This document shows, one piece after another, positions 6,608-11,831 of a stretch of DNA of 11,831 nucleotides. The notes below the pieces were generated by a model. The model was given only the letters and a program-made list of their open reading frames with translations. It made no database searches and was not told where the DNA came from. The first letter of the stretch is position 1. Each line of letters opens with the position of its first letter. This DNA comes from CAZFAT01 sp964517075. GTDB taxonomy: Bacteria > Acidobacteriota > Vicinamibacteria > Vicinamibacterales > SCN-69-37. The translations under genes and the position numbers were made by a program. The stretch spans positions 1-11,831 of the forward strand of contig CAZFAT010000412.1 of assembly GCA_964517075.1 (NCBI GenBank), written 5' to 3'.

Positions 6608-6628
6608 CCGGACGTACCGAACGTCCGG
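6608..6628 (+). promoter_or_regulatory. Operator-like dyad or 5' hairpin before the methyltransferase gene
   Basis: CCGGACGT (6608-6615) and ACGTCCGG (6621-6628) are exact inverted copies around a 5-base centre (ACCGA). The dyad begins about where transcription should start and its right arm overlaps the first two G of the Shine-Dalgarno. It could be a repressor operator just downstream of the promoter, or a 5'-terminal RNA hairpin limiting ribosome access. Confidence 0.6.
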
Positions 6629-6633
6629 GGAGG
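6627..6633 (+). promoter_or_regulatory. Shine-Dalgarno of the methyltransferase gene
   Basis: GGGGAGG lies five bases before the GTG at 6639 and fixes that start. Its first two bases are part of the dyad at 6608-6628. Confidence 0.75.
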
Positions 6634-6638
6634 TACCC

Positions 6639-7184
6639 GTGAGGACGCTCGCGTGCTGTCTGCTGGCCCTGCTCGTCGTGCCGTGGGCCCCCGCCGCGGC
6701 CCGCCCGCAGCAGGCGCCCGCGCGCATTCCCGACGCGCCCTTCGTCCCCACGCCCGACCTCGTCGTCGCCGGCATGCTGAAGATGGCCGCCGTCACCCCG
6801 AAGGACGTCGTCTATGACCTGGGCAGCGGCGACGGCAAGATTGTCATCGCCGCCGCACGTCTGGGTGCTCGCGGCGTGGGCATCGACATCGACCCGCGCC
6901 GCGTGGCGGAAGCCACGGCCAACGCCAAGACCGCCGGCGTGTCCGATCGGACGACGTTCATCCTCGGCGACATGTTCGATCCGGCGATCAGGATCAGCGA
7001 CGCCACGGTCGTGATGCTCTACCTCTGGGAACGTCTCAACATCAGACTCATGCCGCGCCTGAAGGCCGAACTGCGCCCCGGCACACGCATCGTGTCCAAC
7101 AGCTTCACGATGGGCCCGACCTGGCCGGCGGAACAATCACAGCTCGTCGGCACGCATTACATCTATCGGTGGACGATCAAGTGA
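6639..7184 (+). CDS. Exported or membrane-anchored class I SAM methyltransferase-fold protein
   Basis: The 181-residue protein starts with a signal-like segment (1-22, MRTLACC then Leu/Val-rich, ending APAAA) that would place the enzyme domain outside or at the membrane. The rest is a compact Rossmann methyltransferase: DAPFVPTPDLVVAGML (32-47), motif I VVYDLGSGDGK (57-67), motif II GVGIDID (79-85), GDMF (110-113), VVMLYLW (124-130) and PGTRIVSNSFTMG (147-159). The PFVPT...DLGSGDGK pattern is shared with DOT1-like and FAM173/ATPSCKMT-like protein lysine methyltransferases, so a protein substrate is possible, but this is inference. The SAM-binding residues look intact, which is odd for a protein with an export signal because SAM is cytosolic; membrane anchoring with the domain inside is the simplest alternative. 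Transcribed divergently from the sigma-54 regulator. Confidence 0.85.
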   Translation: MRTLACCLLALLVVPWAPAAARPQQAPARIPDAPFVPTPDLVVAGMLKMAAVTPKDVVYDLGSGDGKIVIAAARLGARGVGIDIDPRRVAEATANAKTAGVSDRTTFILGDMFDPAIRISDATVVMLYLWERLNIRLMPRLKAELRPGTRIVSNSFTMGPTWPAEQSQLVGTHYIYRWTIK

Positions 7185-7197
7185 CTGGCGCGCCGAC

Positions 7198-7229
7198 CGG
7201 ACCGCCTCCGCTGAAGCGACGGCGGTCCG
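7198..7229. repeat. Long two-part hairpin between methyltransferase and permease genes
   Basis: CGGACCGCC (7198-7206) pairs exactly with GGCGGTCCG (7221-7229). Inside, CGCT (7209-7212) pairs with AGCG (7215-7218) after a 2-base mismatch on each side. The result is a long stem with apical CTGAAG, located 13 bases after the methyltransferase stop. No T-run follows, so it is not a classic intrinsic terminator. The shared CTGAAG/CTTCAG apex links it to the hairpins at 25-42 and 9700-9721. Confidence 0.6.
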
Positions 7230-7232
7230 CCA

Positions 7233-7250
7233 CCCTGGAACCCTGGAACC
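7233..7250. repeat. Two-copy 8-bp direct repeat before the permease start
   Basis: CCCTGGAA occurs at 7233-7240 and 7241-7248, followed by CC as the start of a third copy. It lies four bases before the GTG at 7254 and occupies the place where a Shine-Dalgarno would be expected; none is seen. Confidence 0.5.
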
Positions 7251-7253
7251 TTC

Positions 7254-9182
7254 GTGGTACCCTCCCCCTCCGTGTCTCATCCCCGGCGTGCCGGGCGCTC
7301 GCGCCTGGGCGCATGGTTTCTGGCTGACCTTGGCGATGCCACGGGCCGACCGATCGAACCTCGTCAGACGGCGCCGTGGTGGCAGGTCATGTGCCTCACC
7401 GGCGTCGATTATTTCTCCACGCTGGGCTACCTGCCGAGCATTGCGTTCGTCGCCGCCGGCCATCTCTCACCCATCGTGACGCTCGCGCTGGTCGCGCTGA
7501 CGCTCTTCGGCGCGCTGCCGGTCTACCGCCGGATCGCCGGTCTCAGCCCGCATGGCCAGGGGAGCCTGTCGGTGCTCGAGGACCGACTGCCCCGCTGGCG
7601 CGGCAAGGCGCTCGTCCTCTGCCTGCTCGGCTTCGCGGCCACCAGCTTCATCATCACCATCACGCTGTCGGCCGCCGACGCGACGGCGCACATCCTCGAG
7701 AACCCGTTCGTGCCCGCCGCACTGCACCACCCCGTGCTCATGACGCTGGCGCTGGTCGCGGGGCTGGGTGCGGTGTTCCTGCGGGGATTCCGCGAGGCCA
7801 TCTGGCTGGCGGTGCTCCTGGTCGCGGTGTTTCTGACCGTCAACATCGCGGTCATTGGCTGGGAGCTGGTGCAGCTCGCGCGGCACCCGGAGGCGCTTGT
7901 GGCGTGGCAGGCGAACGTCTTCGCCCGTGAGAGCCGGCCGTGGATGTTGCTGGTCCTGCCGTTCCTCCTCTTCCCAAAGATCGCGCTGGGGCTGTCGGGG
8001 TTCGAGACGGGCGTGGCGATCATGCCGCTCGTGGCCGGTCAGGGCGCCGATGCCGCGACCGTGCTGCAGTCGCGCATCGCCAACACGCGCAAACTGCTCA
8101 CCACGGCGGCGGCACTGATGACGGGACTGCTGATCGGCAGCTCGGTTGTGACGGCCACGATGATTCCCGAGGTGGCGCTGATGCCCGGCGGCGAGGCCGA
8201 GGACCGCGCGCTCGCGTACCTCGCGCACCGCGACTTCGGCCACTGGTTCGGCACCGTCTACGACCTCACCACGATTGGCACGCTGTGGTTTGCGGGCGCG
8301 TCGGCCATGGCGGGACTGCTGAACCTGGTGCCGCAGTATCTGCCGCGGTACGGGATGGCGCCCGACTGGGCCCGCGCCAGCCGCCCGCTCGTCGTCATCA
8401 TCACGATGATCGGCATCGTCGTGACCATCCTGTTCGAAGCCAACGTCAATCAGCAGGCGGGCGCCTATGCCACCGGCGTGCTGATGCTCATGACGTCATC
8501 CGCCGTCGCCGTCGCCATCGCGATCCCGGCGACGCGCGTCCGCTACGGCATCATCACCGCCATCTTTCTCTACACCGCGGCAGTCAACATCGTCCGACAG
8601 CCCGAAGGCCTGCACATCGCCGGCTGGTTCATCATGACCATCATCGTCTCGTCGCTCGTGTCGCGCGTGATGCGATCCACCGAGATCCGCATCGAGCACG
8701 TGGATTACGACGAACCGGCGCTGGAGTTCATCCGCGACGCCGGCGGCCGGCGCGCGATCCGCATCATCGCGAGCCGGCCGAACACCGGCCTGCCGGCCGA
8801 GTACGACCGCAAGCTGGCCGACGCGCGCCGATCGCATCATCTGCCGCCGACCGACGTCGTGCTGTTCCTGGAAGTCCGTCCAGGCGACGCCTCCAAGTTC
8901 ACCGACGCGCTGCACGTCTCGGGCGTGACGATTGGCGACCACAAGGTGCTCCGCGCCACCAGCCCCGCGATTCCCAACGCCATCGCGGGCCTGCTGCTCG
9001 ACTTGCGCGACCGCACCTGGTCGGTGCCCCACGCTTACTTCGGCTGGACCGAGGGCAACCCGATTGCGTACCTGCTGAAGTTTCTTGCCTTTGGGGAGGG
9101 GGACACCGCGCCCGTCTGCCGCGAGGTGCTCCGCCAGGCCGAGCCTGATCCGGAACGGAGGCCACGTATTCATGTGGGGTAG
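7254..9182 (+). CDS. APC-superfamily permease with large cytosolic C-terminal domain (KimA-like architecture)
   Basis: The 642-residue protein has about 12 membrane segments between residues 45 and 470. Typical APC features include VMCLTGVDYFSTLGYLPSIAF (45-65), the SPHGQGSLSVLEDRL loop (98-112), LGLSGFETGVAIMP (245-258) and QSRIANTRKLL (272-282). Residues 475-642 form a soluble tail (EIRIEHVDYDEP to RPRIHVG), with FVPHAYFGW-like and EGNPIAYLLKF segments. This layout and several segment positions resemble the Bacillus potassium transporter KimA (YdaO) and amino-acid permeases; substrate (K+ or amino acid) cannot be decided. GTG at 7254 is the first start; GTG at 7272 is an alternative. The family-like WFLADLGDATGRP (21-33) rules out starting at the internal Met46. 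No Shine-Dalgarno. It follows the methyltransferase gene across a hairpin, so co-transcription is doubtful. Confidence 0.85.
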   Translation: MVPSPSVSHPRRAGRSRLGAWFLADLGDATGRPIEPRQTAPWWQVMCLTGVDYFSTLGYLPSIAFVAAGHLSPIVTLALVALTLFGALPVYRRIAGLSPHGQGSLSVLEDRLPRWRGKALVLCLLGFAATSFIITITLSAADATAHILENPFVPAALHHPVLMTLALVAGLGAVFLRGFREAIWLAVLLVAVFLTVNIAVIGWELVQLARHPEALVAWQANVFARESRPWMLLVLPFLLFPKIALGLSGFETGVAIMPLVAGQGADAATVLQSRIANTRKLLTTAAALMTGLLIGSSVVTATMIPEVALMPGGEAEDRALAYLAHRDFGHWFGTVYDLTTIGTLWFAGASAMAGLLNLVPQYLPRYGMAPDWARASRPLVVIITMIGIVVTILFEANVNQQAGAYATGVLMLMTSSAVAVAIAIPATRVRYGIITAIFLYTAAVNIVRQPEGLHIAGWFIMTIIVSSLVSRVMRSTEIRIEHVDYDEPALEFIRDAGGRRAIRIIASRPNTGLPAEYDRKLADARRSHHLPPTDVVLFLEVRPGDASKFTDALHVSGVTIGDHKVLRATSPAIPNAIAGLLLDLRDRTWSVPHAYFGWTEGNPIAYLLKFLAFGEGDTAPVCREVLRQAEPDPERRPRIHVG

Positions 9183-9193
9183 GACGTTTGTCG

Positions 9194-9221
9194 TTCTGAG
9201 TCTTAAGTTCTGAGTTTTGAG
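9194..9221. repeat. Four-unit 7-bp tandem array upstream of the NUDIX gene
   Basis: TTCTGAG, TCTTAAG, TTCTGAG and TTTTGAG occupy 9194-9221 without gaps, followed by a partial TTC. All units fit TYNNRAG, as do the three units at 3708-3728. The array is A+T-rich against a G+C-rich background and takes up over half of the 49-base gap between the permease stop and the NUDIX ATG, leaving no Shine-Dalgarno. Confidence 0.65.
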
Positions 9222-9231
9222 TTCCCAACCC

Positions 9232-9699
9232 ATGGCCGCCAAGGAAAGCGCCGGGCTGCTGATGTTCCGCCGGAAGGGCCTCGACGTGGAGGTGCTGCTC
9301 GGGCATCCGGGCGGCCCCTTCTGGGCCACGCGGCAGGCCGGCGCGTGGACCATCCCCAAGGGCGGGAGGGACGAGGGCGAGGACCCGCTGGCGACGGCAA
9401 TCCGCGAGTTCCGCGAAGAGACCGGATTCGAGCCGCGCGAACCGTATCTGCCGCTCGGTCAGATCACGCAGCGCGCCGGCAAGGTCGTGCGGGCCTGGGC
9501 GTTCGAAGGCGACTGCGACCCGGCGGCCATCGTCAGCCACGAGGTCAGAGTGGAGTGGCCCCCGCGATCCGGCCGCTTGATCAAGGTGCCGGAAATGGAT
9601 CGCGTTCAGTTCTTCTCGCCCGACGAGGCGCGCCGCGTCATCAACGTGGCCCAGGCCGAGCTGATCGATCGACTCCTCGAACGCCTTGGTGATCTGTAG
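9232..9699 (+). CDS. NUDIX hydrolase (COG4119-like predicted NTP pyrophosphohydrolase)
   Basis: From the ATG at 9232 the cytoplasmic protein has 155 residues. The NUDIX box at 44-66 fits Gx5Ex7REUxEExGU exactly (G44, E50, R58-E59, E62-E63, G65-F66), so metal binding and diphosphate hydrolysis should be intact. The N-terminal SAGLLMFRRKG, the HPGGPFWATR (25-34) and AWTIPKGG (38-45) segments resemble the COG4119 group. Substrate is unknown; nucleoside triphosphates or dinucleoside polyphosphates are typical of the superfamily. A TTG at 9217 would add five residues (MSSQP) but starts inside the tandem array, so the ATG is preferred. No Shine-Dalgarno is present. The stop codon (9697-9699) lies within the outer arm of a REPIN-like structure and the next gene is convergent. 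Confidence 0.9.
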   Translation: MAAKESAGLLMFRRKGLDVEVLLGHPGGPFWATRQAGAWTIPKGGRDEGEDPLATAIREFREETGFEPREPYLPLGQITQRAGKVVRAWAFEGDCDPAAIVSHEVRVEWPPRSGRLIKVPEMDRVQFFSPDEARRVINVAQAELIDRLLERLGDL

Positions 9700-9745
9700 C
9701 CGCGGGGCTTCAGCCCCGCGGTCCGAGTGGCGGTGTCCGCGACGG

Positions 9746-9750
<5 letters not shown>
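9695..9750. repeat. REPIN-like nested palindrome between convergent genes (possible bidirectional terminator)
   Basis: An inner perfect palindrome, CCGCGGGGCT (9700-9709) and AGCCCCGCGG (9712-9721), is enclosed by outer arms TGTAGCCG (9695-9702) and CGGCTACA (9743-9750). A further CGCGG (9717-9721) and CCGCG (9737-9741) could pair in the right half. The outer arms overlap both stop codons: TAG of the NUDIX gene at 9697-9699 and TAG of the copper ATPase gene at 9746-9748 on the minus strand. The layout resembles REPIN elements, in which two REP palindromes face each other; here the right one looks degenerate. The strong hairpin could stop transcription from both sides, though no T-run is present. 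Confidence 0.6.

Positions 9751-11831
<2,081 letters not shown>

Noticed and set aside
7940..9148. Long plus-strand open frame inside the permease gene
   Set aside because: Composition is Arg/His-rich low-complexity and it overlaps a gene with clear membrane helices in another frame.
9194..9221. Tandem units as a CRISPR array
   Set aside because: Units are only 7 bp with no spacers, and no cas gene is present.
9217..9231. TTG start for the NUDIX gene
   Set aside because: It starts inside the heptamer array, adds only five residues and has no Shine-Dalgarno; the ATG at 9232 begins a family-like N-terminus.

Overview
The window is G+C-rich, densely coded DNA (roughly two-thirds G+C by eye) with ten protein genes, nine complete and one cut by the right edge. 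No rRNA, tRNA, CRISPR array, transposase, integrase or phage gene was seen. Small exported DUF3500 and DUF2911 proteins, a sigma-54 response regulator with its kinase, an exported methyltransferase and short palindromic or tandem elements between genes together suggest an Acidobacteriota-type soil bacterium, perhaps near Vicinamibacteria. This is inference from gene content and style; no marker gene is present.

Layout. Positions 54-2492 (minus) hold an ACT-domain protein followed by two exported proteins of unknown function (DUF2911, DUF3500), closely spaced and possibly one operon. Positions 2602-3693 (plus) hold a lipoprotein-like efflux adaptor with no pump gene beside it. Positions 3722-6474 (minus) encode an NtrC-type sigma-54 activator and its NtrY-like kinase, 14 bases apart. 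Positions 6639-9699 (plus) hold an exported methyltransferase-fold protein, an APC-superfamily permease with a large cytosolic tail (KimA-like architecture) and a NUDIX hydrolase. Positions 9746-11831 (minus) are a copper-type P1B ATPase whose N-terminus lies beyond the right edge.

Functional links are loose. The regulator and kinase form a clear phosphorelay pair and may control themselves or the neighbouring adaptor and methyltransferase. The permease, NUDIX enzyme and copper ATPase look like independent housekeeping or stress functions.

The less ordinary content is in the gaps. There is a perfect 10-bp inverted repeat over the regulator's two candidate starts, and a perfect 8-bp dyad between a consensus TATAAT and the Shine-Dalgarno of the methyltransferase. 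Three intergenic hairpins share an apical CTTCAG/CTGAAG core, one of them inside a REPIN-like structure. Two short 7-bp tandem arrays fit a common TYNNRAG pattern. Several starts have no Shine-Dalgarno but have a TANNNT box close upstream. I see no clear candidate for a wholly new multi-gene system; these elements are the best leads.
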